Origin: Glandiceps talaboti
Taxonomy: Eukaryota; Hemichordata; Enteropneusta; Spengelidae
Direction: 5' to 3'
Assembly: GCF_964340395.1 (NCBI RefSeq)
Contig: NC_135554.1
Location: forward strand, 2,907,001 to 2,971,000
Length of the DNA stretch: 64,000 nt
Shown: in pieces, positions 36,548 to 51,200 of the stretch
Layout of the letters: every line of letters begins with the position of its first letter
How positions within the stretch are numbered: the first letter of the stretch is position 1
Translations under genes and position numbers: made by a program
The notes under the pieces: model-generated
Seen by the model: only the letters and a program-made list of their open reading frames with translations
Databases searched by the model: none
What the model was told of the DNA's origin: nothing

Positions 36548-36620
36548 TTCCATACATGTCCTATGGCACAATCAAGGAAAGGCTATGTAAGACATGAATT
36601 ACAGATAGGTTTACAGTCTG
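36548..36620 (+). CDS. Importin-13, coding exon 7
   Basis: Encodes FHTCPMAQSRKGYVRHELQI, GLQS and the first base of a Val codon; acceptor ttgacag, donor CTG then gtaagt. Joins to exon 8 as G-TG (V), giving GLQSVLPLLQG. F.T....xxRKG.VR..L matches importin-13. The last 19 bp of this exon (cagataggtttacagtctg) are the exon-derived part of the following 43-bp array. Reading past the true donor runs one unit and stops at the second donor (AGG TAA). Confidence 0.94.
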
Positions 36621-39600
36621 GTAAGTCATACATTTTATCATACTCAGATAGGTTTACAGTTAGGTAAGTCATACATTTTATCATACTCAGATAGGTTTAC
36701 AGTTAGGTAAGTCATACATTTTATCATACTCAGATAGGTTTACAGTTAGGTAAGTCATACATTTTATCATACTCAGATAGGTTTACAGTTAGGTAAGTCA
36801 TACATTTTATCATACTCAGATAGGTTTACAGTTAGGTAAGTCATACATTTTATCATACTCAGATAGGTTTACAGTTAGGTAAGTCATACATTTTATCATA
36901 CTCAGATAGGTTTACAGTTAGGTAAGTCATATATTTTATCATACTCAGATAGGTTTACAGTTAGGTAAGTCATACATTTTATCATACTCAGATAGGTTTA
37001 CAGTTAGGTAAGTCATACATTTTATCATACTCAGATAGGTTTACAGTTAGGTAAGTCATACATTTTATCATACTCAGATAGGTTTACAGTTAGGTAAGTC
37101 ATACATTTTATCATACTCAGATAGGTTTACAGTTAGGTAAGTCATACATTTTATCATACTCAGATAGGTTTATAGTTAGGTAAGTCATACATTTTATCAT
37201 ACTCAGATAGGTTTACAGTTAGGTAAGTCATACATTTTATCATACTCAGATAGGTTTACAGTCAGGTAAGTCATACATTTTATCATACTCAGATAGGTTT
37301 ACAGTTAGGTAAGTCATATATTTTATCATACTCAGATAGGTTTACAGTTAGGTAAGTCATACATTTTATCATACTCAGATAGGTTTACAGTCTGGTAAGT
37401 CATACATTTTATCATACTCAGATAGGTTTACAGTTAGGTAAGTCATACATTTTATCATACTCAGATAGGTTTACAGTTAGGTAAGTCATACATTTTATAC
37501 TCAGATAGGTTTACAGTTAGGTAAGTCATACATTTTATCATACTCAGATAGGTTTACAGTTAGGTAAGTCATACATTTTATCATACTCAGATAGGTTTAC
37601 AGTTAGGTAAGTCATACATTTTATCATACTCAGATAGGTTTACAGTAAAGTAAGTCATACATTTTATCATACTCAGATAGGTTTACAGTCAGGTAAGTCA
37701 TACATTTTATCATACTCAGATAGGTTTACAGTTAGGTAAGTCATACATTTTATCATACTCAGATAGGTTTACAGTTAGGTAAGTCATACATTTTATCATA
37801 CTCAGATAGGTTTACAGTTAGGTAAGTCATACATTTTATCATACTCAGATAGGTTTACAGTTAGGTAAGTCATACATTTTATCATACTCAGATAGGTTTA
37901 CAGTCTGGTAAGTCATACATTTTATCATACTCAGATAGGTTTATAGTTAGGTAAGTCATACATTTTATCATACTCAGATAGTTTTACAGTCAGGTAAGTC
38001 ATACATTTTATCATACTCAGATAGGTTTACAGTTAGGTAAGTCATACATTTTATCATACTCAGATAGGTTTACAGTCTGGTAAGTCATACATTTTATCAT
38101 ACTCAGATAGGTTTACAGTTAGGTAAGTCATACATTTTATCATACTCAGATAGGTTTACAGTTAGGTAAGTCATACATTTTATCATACTCAGATAGGTTT
38201 ACAGTTAGGTAAGTCATACATTTTATCATACTCAGATAGGTTTACAGTCAGGTAAGTCATACATTTTATCATACTCAGATAGGTTTACAGTTAGGTAAGT
38301 CATACATTTTATCATACTCAGATAGGTTTACAGTCAGGTAAGTCATACATTTTATCATACTCAGATAGGTTTACAGTTAGGTAAGTCATACATTTTATCA
38401 TACTCAGATAGGTTTACAGTTAGGTAAGTCATACATTTTATCATACTCAGATAGGTTTACAGTCAGGTAAGTCATACATTTTATCATACTCAGATAGGTT
38501 TACAGTTAGGTAAGTCATACATTTTATCATACTCAGATAGGTTTACAGTCTGGTAAGTCATACATTTTATCATACTCAGATAGGTTTACAGTTAGGTAAG
38601 TCATACATTTTATCATACTCAGATAGGTTTACAGTTAGGTAAGTCATACATTTTATCATACTCAGATAGGTTTACAGTCAGGTAAGTCATACATTTTATC
38701 ATACTCAGATAGGTTTACAGTCTGGTAAGTCATACATTTTATCATACTCAGATAGGTTTACAGTTAGGTAAGTCATACATTTTATCATACTCAGATAGGT
38801 TTACAGTTAGGTAAGTCATACATTTTATCATACTCAGATAGGTTTACAGTCAGGTAAGTCATACATTTTATCATACTCAGATAGGTTTACAGTCTGGTAA
38901 GTCATACATTTTATCATACTCAGATAGGTTTACAGTTAGGTAAGTCATACATTTTATCATACTCAGATAGGTTTACAGTTAGGTAAGTCATACATTTTAT
39001 CATACTCAGATAGGTTTACAGTTAGGTAAGTCATACATTTTATCATACTCAGATAGTTTTACAGTCAGGTAAGTCATACATTTTATCATACTCAGATAGG
39101 TTTACAGTTAGGTAAGTCATACATTTTATCATACTCAGATAGGTTTACAGTCTGGTAAGTCATACATTTTATCATACTCAGATAGGTTTACAGTCTGGTA
39201 AGTCATACATTTTATCATACTCAGATAGGTTTACAGTTAGGTAAGTCATACATTTTATCATACTCAGATAGGTTTACAGTTAGGTAAGTCATACATTTTA
39301 TCATACTCAGATAGGTTTACAGTTAGGTAAGTCATACATTTTATCATACTCAGATAGGTTTACAGTTAGGTAAATCATACATTTTATCATACTCAGATAG
39401 GTTTACAGTCTGGTAAGTCATACATTTTATCATACTCAGATAGGTTTACAGTTAGGTAAGTCATACATTTTATCATACTCAGATATGTTTACAGTTAGGT
39501 AAGTCATACATTTTATCATACTCAGATAGGTTTACAGTCTGGTAAGTCATACATTTTATCATACTCAGATAGGTTTACAGTTAGGTAAATCATACATTTT

Positions 39601-39858
39601 ATCATACTCAGATAGGTTTACAGTTAGGTAAGTCATACATTTGATCATACTCAGATAGGTTTATAGTTAGGTAAGTCATACATTTGATCATACTCAGATA
39701 GGTTTACAGTTAGGTAAGTCATACATTTGATCATACTCAGATAGGTTTATAGTTAGGTAAGTCATACATTTTATCATACTCAGATAGGTTTACAGTTAGG
39801 TAAGTCATACATTTTATCATACTCAGATAGGTTTACAGTCTGGTAAGCCATACATTTT
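36602..39858 (+). repeat. 43-bp minisatellite made of exon 7 end plus intron 7 start, about 76 copies
   Basis: The unit is cagataggtttacagtctg (last 19 bp of exon 7) plus gtaagtcatacattttatca tact (first 24 bp of intron 7). The first copy is the real exon-intron junction. Most later copies read cagttag before gtaagt, and a minority keep cagtctg or cagtcag. Other variants are gttaggtaaatc, a 3-bp deletion (ttttatactc) and tttgatcat near the right end. Each copy keeps a donor-grade GTAAGT, so about 75 pseudo-donors follow the true one. Confidence 0.97.
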
Positions 39859-39910
39859 GACCCCTGACCTTTGAAGACATTCTTTGTTCATTGCACATGA
39901 AATTCTAATA

Positions 39911-40300
39911 GAAAGTCTAACAAAAACATTTATGTAGTAGAAAGTTTAACAAGAACATTTATGTAGTAGAAAGTCTAACAAGAACATTTATGTAGTAGAA
40001 AGACTAACAAGAACATTTATGTAGTAGAAAGTCTAACAAGAACATTTATGTAGTAGAAAGTCTAACAAGAACATTTATGTAGTAGAAAGACTAACAACAT
40101 TTATGTAGTAGAAAGTCTAAAAAAAACATTTATGTAGTAGAAAGAGTAACAGGAACATTTATGTAGTAGAAAATCTAACAAGAACATTTATGTAGTAGAA
40201 AGTCTAACAAGAACATTTATGTAGTAAAAAGTCTAACAAGAACATTTATGTAGTAAAAAGACTAACAAAAACATTTATGTAGTAGAAAGTCTAACAAGAA
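39911..40300. repeat. 30-bp minisatellite in IPO13 intron 7, about 13 copies
   Basis: Units of 30 bp (gaaagtctaacaagaacatt tatgtagtag) with variants gactaac, gagtaacagg, gtaaaaag and one shortened unit. Confidence 0.93.
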
Positions 40301-40732
40301 GTTAGAATGTGTGCCATTACAGGCTTTGATTACTTGACAAATCAGTTACGATGGATTTCCAGTAAGAATGAGACAATGATAATTTCTGTTATCATGTAAT
40401 TTCACTTTGAATGGGCATTTTTCCTGAAAACTTGGACATTGTGATTAGATATTCCATATACCAAAAACAGTACTGTAATTTGAGTATCAATAGTGTGCAA
40501 GACAATGCAATTACCCAATGTCCAGGGAAAATAACTATCACAAAATGTTGCACTTGGCAGCTTTACGAGGTTGAAAACATTAACACTTTGTAGATAATAC
40601 ATCCCTTATGATATTTATAAAGCCCAATCATTATTTTTGTATGATCAAGTACATGCTGAGAGGTTAGATGTAGTGTTAGATTCAGTACCCACACTCAAAC
40701 ATTACTTCAATTAACACACACAAATTGAGACG

Positions 40733-40733
<1 letters not shown>
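40301..40733 (+). other. IPO13 intron 7, unique segment
   Basis: Unique AT-rich intronic DNA. The small overlapping ORFs on both strands (40402-40602) show no domain. No splice-bounded exon recognised. Confidence 0.55.
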
Positions 40734-40805
<72 letters not shown>

Positions 40806-40830
40806 TACACACACATACATACACACACGG
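40734..40830. repeat. (CA)n microsatellite in IPO13 intron 7
   Basis: About 70 bases of pure CA followed by acatacacacacatacat-type repeats. Confidence 0.98.
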
Positions 40831-40850
40831 TCAATTTATGTACATTAAAT

Positions 40851-41933
40851 ACCTGTAGTGTGTGCACACCACTAAATACCACTAGTGTGTGCAAACCACT
40901 AACAGCGTGTGCATACCACTAAATACCACTAATGTGTGCACACCACTAAATACCACTAGTGTGTGCACACCACTAAATACCACTAGTGTGTGCACACCAC
41001 TAACAGCGTGTGCACACCACTAAATACCACTAGTGTGTGCACACCACTAAATACCACTAGTGTGTGCACACCACTAACAGCGTGTGCACACCACTAAATA
41101 CCACTAGTGTGTGCACACCACTAACAGCGTGTGCATACCACTAAATACCACTAATGTGTGCACACCACTAAATACCACTAGTGTGTGCACACCACTAAAT
41201 ACCACTAGTGTGTGCACACCACTAACAGCGTGTGCATACCACTAAATACCACTAATGTGGGCACACCACTAAATACCACTAGTGTGTGCACACCACTAAA
41301 TACCACTAGTGTGTGCACACCACTAACAGCGTGTGCACACCACTAAATACCACTAGTGTGTGCACACCACTAAATACCACTAGTGTGTGCACACCACTAA
41401 CAGCGTGTGCACACCACTAAATACCACTAGTGTGTGCACACCACTAAATACCACTAGTGTGTGCACACCACTAAATACCACTAGTGTGTGCACACCACTA
41501 ACAGCGTGTGCACACCACTAAATACCACTAATGTGGGCACACCACTAAATACCACTAGTGTGTGCACACCACTAACAGCGTGTGCACACCACTAAATACC
41601 ACTAGTGTGTGCACACCACTAAATACCACTAGTGTGTGCACACCACTAAATACCACTAGTGTGTGCACACCACTAACAGCGTGTGCATACCACTAAATAC
41701 CACTAATGTGTGCACACCACTAAATACCACTAGTGTGTGCACACCACTAACAGCGTGTGCACACCACTAAATACCACTAGTGTGTGCACACCACTAACAG
41801 CGTGTGCACACCACTAAATACCACTAGTGTGTGCACACCACTAACAGCGTGTGCATACCACTAAATACCACTAGTGTGTGCACACCACTAACAGCGTGTG
41901 CATACCACTAAATACCACTAGTGTGTGCACACC
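40851..41933. repeat. Composite 27-bp/20-bp minisatellite in IPO13 intron 7
   Basis: Two alternating unit types: 27 bp (cactagtgtgtgcacaccac taaatac) and a shorter form ending actaacagcgtgtgcaca. They are arranged in larger blocks such as long-long-short and long-short, so the array has higher-order structure. Variants are aatgtg, gggcac and gcatacc. Confidence 0.94.
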
Positions 41934-42024
41934 AATGGAAACAATTACTGATACACACCTATGCAATTATAGGTTTTCTTGTATCTTGCCTTGAATTGAA
42001 TGATTATTTCTAATTGATTTACAG

Positions 42025-42241
42025 TGCTGCCATTGCTACAAGGATTACTTAGCAGTGAATCACCAATGGAAATCCGTCACCAAGCATTGAAATGTTTCTC
42101 CAGCTGGGTAACATTTGGTATTCCATTGACTGATATAGAGTCAATGATACATATGTTATTTCAGTTAATTCACAGTCCAGATTTGTTTGACACCTGTATA
42201 GATGCACTGGTCAATGTTTTATGTAACCCTATAGCATACAA
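42025..42241 (+). CDS. Importin-13, coding exon 8
   Basis: 217 nt starting TG (completing Val) then LPLLQGLLSSESPMEIRHQA, LKCFSSWVTFGIPLTDIESM, and ending LVNVLCNPIAY plus AA of a Lys codon. Acceptor tgatttacag, donor ACAA then gtaagt. KCFSSW....(I/V)PL.D.E..I, and LFD.(C/S)(I/V)(D/E)A(L/I)VN match importin-13 HEAT repeats. The last 50 bp are reiterated about 135 times downstream. Reading past the true donor gives AAG TAA immediately, so retention or use of a downstream copy would terminate the protein at this point. Confidence 0.95.
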
Positions 42242-45200
42242 GTAAGTTCCTACATAGCACATACCTGTATAGATGCACTGGTCAATGTTTTATGTAACCC
42301 TATAGCATACAAGTAAGTTCCTACATAGCACATACCTGTATAGATACACTGGTCAATGTTTTATGTAACTTTATAGCATACAAGTAAGTTCCTACATAGC
42401 ACATACCTGTATAGATACACTGGTCAATGTTTTATGTAACTTTATAGCATACAAGTAAGTTCCTACATAGCACATACCTGTATAGATGCACTGGTCAATG
42501 TTTTATGTAACCCTATAGCATACAAGTAAGTTCCTACATAGCACATTCCTGTATAGATGCACTGGTCAATGTTTTATGTAACTTTATAGCATACAAGTAA
42601 GTTCCTACATAGCACATACCTGTATAGATGCACTGGTCAATGTTTTATGTAACTTTCTGGCATACAAGTAAGTTCCTACATAGCACATACCTGTATAGAT
42701 GCACTGGTCAATGTTTTATGTAACTTTATAGCATACAAGTAAGTTCCTACATAGCACATACAAGTAAGTTCCTACATAGCACATACCTGTATAGATGCAC
42801 TGGTCAATGTTTTATGTAACCCTATAGCATACAAGTAAGTTCCTACATAGCACATACCTGTATAGATGCACTGGTCAATGTTTTATGTAACTTTATAGCA
42901 TACAAGTAAGTTCCTACATAGCACATACCTGTATAGATGCACTGGTCAATGTTTTATGTAACTTTATAGCATACAAGTAAGTTCCTACATAGCACATACC
43001 TGTATAGATACACTGGTCAATGTTTTATGTAACTTTATAGCATACAAGTAAGTTCCTACATAGCACATACCTGTATAGATGCACTGGTCAATGTTTTATG
43101 TAACTTTATAGCATACAAGTAAGTTCCTACATAGCACATACCTGTATAGATGCACTGGTCAATGTTTTATGTAACTTTATAGCATACAAGTAAGTTCCTA
43201 CATAGCACATACCTGTATAGATACACTGGTCAATGTTTTATGTAACTTTATAGCATACAAGTAAGTTCCTACATAGCACATACCTGTATAGATGCACTGG
43301 TCAATGTTTTATGTAACTTTATAGCATACAAGTAAGTTCCTACATAGCACATACAGGTATAGATGCACTGGTCAATGTTTTATGTAACTTTATAGCATAC
43401 AAGTAAGTTCCTACATAGCACATACAGGTAAGTTCCTACATAGCACATACCTGTATAGATGCACTGGTCAATGTTTTATGTAACCCTATAGCATACAAGT
43501 AAGTTCCTACATAGCACATACCTGCATAGATGCACTGGTCAATGTTTTATGTAACTTTATAGCATACAAGTAAGTTCCTACATAGCACATACCTGCATAG
43601 ATGCACTGGTCAATGTTTTATGTAACTTTATAGCATACAAGTAAGTTCCTACATAGCACATACCTGTATAGATGCACTGGTCAATGTTTTATGTAACGTT
43701 ATAGCATACAAGTAAGTTCCTACATAGCACATACCTGTATAGATACACTGGTCAATGTTTTATGTAACCCTATAGCATACAAGTAAGTTCCTACATAGCA
43801 CATACCTGTATAGATGCACTGGTCAATGTTTTATGTAACCCTATAGCATACAAGTAAGTTCCTACATAGCACATACCTGTATAGATACACTGGTCAATGT
43901 TTTATGTAACTTTATAGCATACAAGTAAGTTCCTACATAGCACATACCTGTATAGATGCACTGGTCAATGTTTTATGTAACCCTATAGCATACAAGTAAG
44001 TTCCTACATAGCACATACCTGTATAGATACACTGGTCAATGTTTTATGTAACTTTATAGCATACAAGTAAGTTCCTACATAGCACATACCTGTATAGATA
44101 CACTGGTCAATGTTTTATGTAACTTTATAGCATACAAGTAAGTTCCTACATAGCACATACCTGTATAGATGCACTGGTCAATGTTTTATGTAACCCTATA
44201 GCATATAAGTAAGTTCCTACATAGCACATACAAGTAAGTTCCTACATAGCACATACCTGTATAGATACACTGGTCAATGTTTTATGTAACCCTATAGCAT
44301 ACAAGTAAGTTCCTACATAGCACATACCTGTATAGATGCACTGGTCAATGTTTTATGTAACCCTATAGCATACAAGTAAGTTCCTACATAACACATACCT
44401 GTATAGATACACTGGTCAATGTTTTATGTAACTTTATAGCATACAAGTAAGTTCCTACATAGCACATACCTGTATAGATGCACTGGTCAATGTTTTATGT
44501 AACCCTATAGCATACAAGTAAGTTCCTACATAGCACATATCTGTATAGATACACTGGTCAATGTTTTATGTAACTTTATAGCATACAAGTAAGTTCCTAC
44601 ATAGCACATACCTGTATAGATGCACTGGTCAATGTTTTATGTAACCCTATAGCATACAAGTAAGTTCCTACATAGCACATACCTGTATAGATACACTGGT
44701 CAATGTTTTATGTAACTTTATAGCATACAAGTAAGTTCCTACATAGCACATACCTGTATAGATGCACTGGTCAATGTTTTATGTAACTTTATAGCATACA
44801 AGTAAGTTCCTACATAGCACATATCTGTATAGATGCACTGGTCAATGTTTTATGTAACCCTATAGCATACAAGTAAGTTCCTACATAGCACATATCTGTA
44901 TAGATACACTGGTCAATGTTTTATGTAACCCTATAGCATACAAGTAAGTTCCTACATAGCACATACCTGTATAGATGCACTGGTCAATGTTTTATGTAAC
45001 TTTATAGCATACAAGTAAGTTCCTACATAGCACATTCCTGTATAGATACACTGGTCAATGTTTTATGTAACTTTCTGGCATACAAGTAAGTTCCTACATA
45101 GCACATACCTGTATAGATACACTGGTCAATGTTTTATGTAACCCTATAGCATACAAGTAAGTTCCTACATAGCACATACCTGTATAGATGCACTGGTCAA

Positions 45201-48200
45201 TGTTTTATGTAACTTTATAGCATACAAGTAAGTTCCTACATAGCACATACCTGTATAGATACACTGGTCAATGTTTTATGTAACTTTATAGCATACAAGT
45301 AAGTTCCTACATAGCACATACCTGTATAGATGCACTGGTCAATGTTTTATGTAACTTTATAGCATACAAGTAAGTTCCTACATAGCACATACAGGTATAG
45401 ATGCACTGGTCAATGTTTTATGTAACTTTATAGCATACAAGTAAGTTCCTACATAGCACATACAGGTATAGATGCACTGGTCAATGTTTTATGTAACTTT
45501 ATAGCATACAAGTAAGTTCCTACATAGCACATACAGGTAAGTTCCTACATAGCACATACCTGTATAGATGCACTGGTCAATGTTTTATGTAACCCTATAG
45601 CATACAAGTAAGTTCCTACATAGCACATACCTGCATAGATGCACTGGTCAATGTTTTATGTAACTTTATAGCATACAAGTAAGTTCCTACATAGCACATA
45701 CCTGCATAGATGCACTGGTCAATGTTTTATGTAACTTTATAGCATACAAGTAAGTTCCTACATAGCACATACCTGTATAGATGCACTGGTCAATGTTTTA
45801 TGTAACGTTATAGCATACAAGTAAGTTCCTACATAGCACATACCTGTATAGATACACTGGTCAATGTTTTATGTAACTTTATAGCATACAAGTAAGTTCC
45901 TACACAGCACATACCTGTATAGATGCACTGGTCAATGTTTTATGTAACCCTATAGCATACAAGTAAGTTCCTACATAGCACATACCTGTATAGATGCACT
46001 GGTCAATGTTTTATGTAACTTTATAGCATACAAGTAAGTTCCTACATAGCACATACCTGTATAGATGCACTGGTCAATGTTTTATGTAACTTTATAGCAT
46101 ACAAGTAAGTTCCTACATAGCACATACAGGTATAGATGCACTGGTCAATGTTTTATGTAACTTTATAGCATACAAGTAAGTTCCTACATAGCACATACAG
46201 GTATAGATGCACTGGTCAATGTTTTATGTAACTTTATAGCATACAAGTAAGTTCCTACATAGCACATACAGGTAAGTTCCTACATAGCACATACCTGTAT
46301 AGATGCACTGGTCAATGTTTTATGTAACCCTATAGCATACAAGTAAGTTCCTACATAGCACATACCTGCATAGATGCACTGGTCAATGTTTTATGTAACT
46401 TTATAGCATACAAGTAAGTTCCTACATAGCACATACCTGCATAGATGCACTGGTCAATGTTTTATGTAACTTTATAGCATACAAGTAAGTTCCTACATAG
46501 CACATACCTGTATAGATGCACTGGTCAATGTTTTATGTAACGTTATAGCATACAAGTAAGTTCCTACATAGCACATACCTGTATAGATACACTGGTCAAT
46601 GTTTTATGTAACTTTATAGCATACAAGTAAGTTCCTACATAGCACATACCTGTATAGATGCACTGGTCAATGTTTTATGTAACCCTATAGCATACAAGTA
46701 AGTTCCTACATAGCACATACCTGTATAGATACACTGGTCAATGTTTTATGTAACTTTATAGCATACAAGTAAGTTCCTACATAGCACATACCTGTATAGA
46801 TGCACTGGTCAATGTTTTATGTAACTTTCTGGCATACAAGTAAGTTCCTACATAGCACATATCTGTATAGATACACTGGTCAATGTTTTATGTAACTTTA
46901 TAGCATACAAGTAAGTTCCTACATAGCACATACCTGTATAGATGCACTGGTCAATGTTTTATGTAACTTTATAGCATACAAGTAAGTTCCTACATAGCAC
47001 ATACCTGTATAGATACACTGGTCAATGTTTTATGTAACTTTATAGCATACAAGTAAGTTCCTACATAGCACATACCTGTATAGATGCACTGGTCAATGTT
47101 TTATGTAACTTTATAGCATACAAGTAAGTTCCTACATAGCACATACCTGTATAGATACACTGGTCAATGTTTTATGTAACTTTATAGCATACAAGTAAGT
47201 TCCTACATAGCACATACCTGTATAGATGCACTGGTCAATGTTTTATGTAACTTTCTGGCATACAAGTAAGTTCCTACATAGCACATACCTGTATAGATGC
47301 ACTGGTCAATGTTTTATGTAACCCTATAGCATACAAGTAAGTTCCTACATAGCACATACAAGTAAGTTCCTACATAGCACATACCTGTATAGATACACTG
47401 GTCAATGTTTTATGTAACCCTATAGCATACAAGTAAGTTCCTACATAGCACATACCTGTATAGATGCACTGGTCAATGTTTTATGTAACCCTATAGCATA
47501 CAAGTAAGTTCCTACATAACACATACCTGTATAGATACACTGGTCAATGTTTTATGTAACTTTATAGCATACAAGTAAGTTCCTACATAGCACATACCTG
47601 TATAGATACACTGGTCAATGTTTTATGTAACTTTATAGCATACAAGTAAGTTCCTACATAGCACATACCTGTATAGATGCACTGGTCAATGTTTTATGTT
47701 ACTTTCTGGCATACAAGTAAGTTCCTACATAGCACATATCTGTATAGATACACTGGTCAATGTTTTATGTAACCCTGTAGCATACAAGTAAGTTCCTACA
47801 TAGCACATATCTGTATAGATACACTGGTCAATGTTTTATGTAACTTTATAGCATACAAGTAAGTTCCTACATAGCACATACCTGTATAGATGCACTGGTC
47901 AATGTTTTATGTAACCCTATAGCATACAAGTAAGTTCCTACATAGCACATACCTGTATAGATACACTGGTCAATGTTTTATGTAACTTTATAGCATACAA
48001 GTAAGTTCCTACATAGCACATACCTGTATAGATGCACTGGTCAATGTTTTATGTAACTTTATAGCATACAAGTAAGTTCCTACATAGCACATACCTGTAT
48101 AGATGCACTGGTCAATGTTTTATGTAACTTTATAGCATACAAGTAAGTTCCTACATAGCACATACCTGTATAGATGCACTGGTCAATGTTTTATGTAACT

Positions 48201-51200
48201 TTATAGCATACAAGTAAGTTCCTACATAGCACATACCTGTATAGATGCACTGGTCAATGTTTTATGTAACTTTATAGCATACAAGTAAGTTCCTACATAG
48301 CACATACCTGTATAGATGCACTGGTCAATGTTTTATGTAACTTTATAGCATACAAGTAAGTTCCTACATAGCACATACAGGTATAGATGCACTGGTCAAT
48401 GTTTTATGTAACTTTATAGCATACAAGTAAGTTCCTACATAGCACATACAGGTATAGATGCACTGGTCAATGTTTTATGTAACTTTATAGCATACAAGTA
48501 AGTTCCTACATAGCATATACAGGTAAGTTCCTACATAGCACATACCTGTATAGATGCACTGGTCAATGTTTTATGTAACCCTATAGCATACAAGTAAGTT
48601 CCTACATAGCACATACCTGCATAGATGCACTGGTCAATGTTTTATGTAACTTTATAGCATACAAGTAAGTTCCTACATAGCACATACCTGCATAGATGCA
48701 CTGGTCAATGTTTTATGTAACTTTATAGCATACAAGTAAGTTCCTACATAGCACATACCTGTATAGATGCACTGGTCAATGTTTTATGTAACGTTATAGC
48801 ATACAAGTAAGTTCCTACATAGCACGTACCTGTATAGATACACTGGTCAATGTTTTATGTAACTTTATAGCATACAAGTAAGTTCCTACACAGCACATAC
48901 CTGTATAGATGCACTGGTCAATGTTTTATGTAACCCTATAGCATACAAGTAAGTTCCTACATAGCACATACCTGTATAGATGCACTGGTCAATGTTTTAT
49001 GTAACTTTATAGCATACAAGTAAGTTCCTACATAGCACATACCTGTATAGATGCACTGGTCAATGTTTTATGTAACTTTATAGCATACAAGTAAGTTCCT
49101 ACATAGCACATACAGGTATAGATGCACTGGTCAATGTTTTATGTAACTTTATAGCATACAAGTAAGTTCCTACATAGCACATACAGGTATAGATGCACTG
49201 GTCAATGTTTTATGTAACTTTATAGCATACAAGTAAGTTCCTACATAGCACATACAGGTAAGTTCCTACATAGCACATACCTGTATAGATGCACTGGTCA
49301 ATGTTTTATGTAACCCTATAGCATACAAGTAAGTTCCTACATAGCACATACCTGCATAGATGCACTGGTCAATGTTTTATGTAACTTTATAGCATACAAG
49401 TAAGTTCCTACATAGCACATACCTGCATAGATGCACTGGTCAATGTTTTATGTAACTTTATAGCATACAAGTAAGTTCCTACATAGCACATACCTGTATA
49501 GATGCACTGGTCAATGTTTTATGTAACGTTATAGCATACAAGTAAGTTCCTACATAGCACATACCTGTATAGATACACTGGTCAATGTTTTATGTAACTT
49601 TATAGCATACAAGTAAGTTCCTACATAGCACATACCTGTATAGATGCACTGGTCAATGTTTTATGTAACTTTATAGCATACAAGTAAGTTCCTACATAGC
49701 ACATACCTGTATAGATGCACTGGTCAATGTTTTATGTAACTTTATAGCATACAAGTAAGTTCCTACATAGCACATACCTGTATAGATGCACTGGTCAATG
49801 TTTTATGTAACTTTATAGCATACAAGTAAGTTCCTACATAGCACATACCTGCATAGATGCACTGGTCAATGTTTTATGTAACTTTATAGCATACAAGTAA
49901 GTTCCTACATAGCACATACCTGTATAGATGCACTGGTCAATGTTTTATGTAACGTTATAGCATACAAGTAAGTTCCTACATAGCACATACCTGTATAGAT
50001 ACACTGGTCAATGTTTTATGTAACTTTATAGCATACAAGTAAGTTCCTACATAGCACATACCTGTATAGATGCACTGGTCAATGTTTTATGTAACCCTAT
50101 AGCATACAAGTAAGTTCCTACATAGCACATACCTGTATAGATACACTGGTCAATGTTTTATGTAACTTTATAGCATACAAGTAAGTTCCTACATAGCACA
50201 TACCTGTATAGATGCACTGGTCAATGTTTTATGTAACTTTCTGGCATACAAGTAAGTTCCTACATAGCACATACCTGTATAGATGCACTGGTCAATGTTT
50301 TATGTAACTTTATAGCATACAAGTAAGTTCCTACATAGCACATACCTGTATAGATACACTGGTCAATGTTTTATGTAACTTTATAGCATACAAGTAAGTT
50401 CCTACATAGCACATACCTGTATAGATGCACTGGTCAATGTTTTATGTAACCCTATAGCATACAAGTAAGTTCCTACATAGCACATACAAGTAAGTTCCTA
50501 CATAGCACATACCTGTATAGATACACTGGTCAATGTTTTATGTAACCCTATAGCATACAAGTAAGTTCCTACATAGCACATACCTGTATAGATGCACTGG
50601 TCAATGTTTTATGTAACCCTATAGCATACAAGTAAGTTCCTACATAACACATACCTGTATAGATACACTGGTCAATGTTTTATGTAACTTTATAGCATAC
50701 AAGTAAGTTCCTACATAGCACATACCTGTATAGATACACTGGTCAATGTTTTATGTAACTTTATAGCATACAAGTAAGTTCCTACATAGCACATACCTGT
50801 ATAGATGCACTGGTCAATGTTTTATGTTACTTTCTGGCATACAAGTAAGTTCCTACATAGCACATACCTGTATAGATGCACTGGTCAATGTTTTATGTAA
50901 CCCTGTAGCATACAAGTAAGTTCCTACATAGCACATATCTGTATAGATACACTGGTCAATGTTTTATGTAACTTTATAGCATACAAGTAAGTTCCTACAT
51001 AGCACATACCTGTATAGATGCACTGGTCAATGTTTTATGTAACCCTATAGCATACAAGTAAGTTCCTACATAGCACATACCTGTATAGATACACTGGTCA
51101 ATGTTTTATGTAACTTTATAGCATACAAGTAAGTTCCTACATAGCACATACCTGTATAGATGCACTGGTCAATGTTTTATGTAACTTTATAGCATACAAG

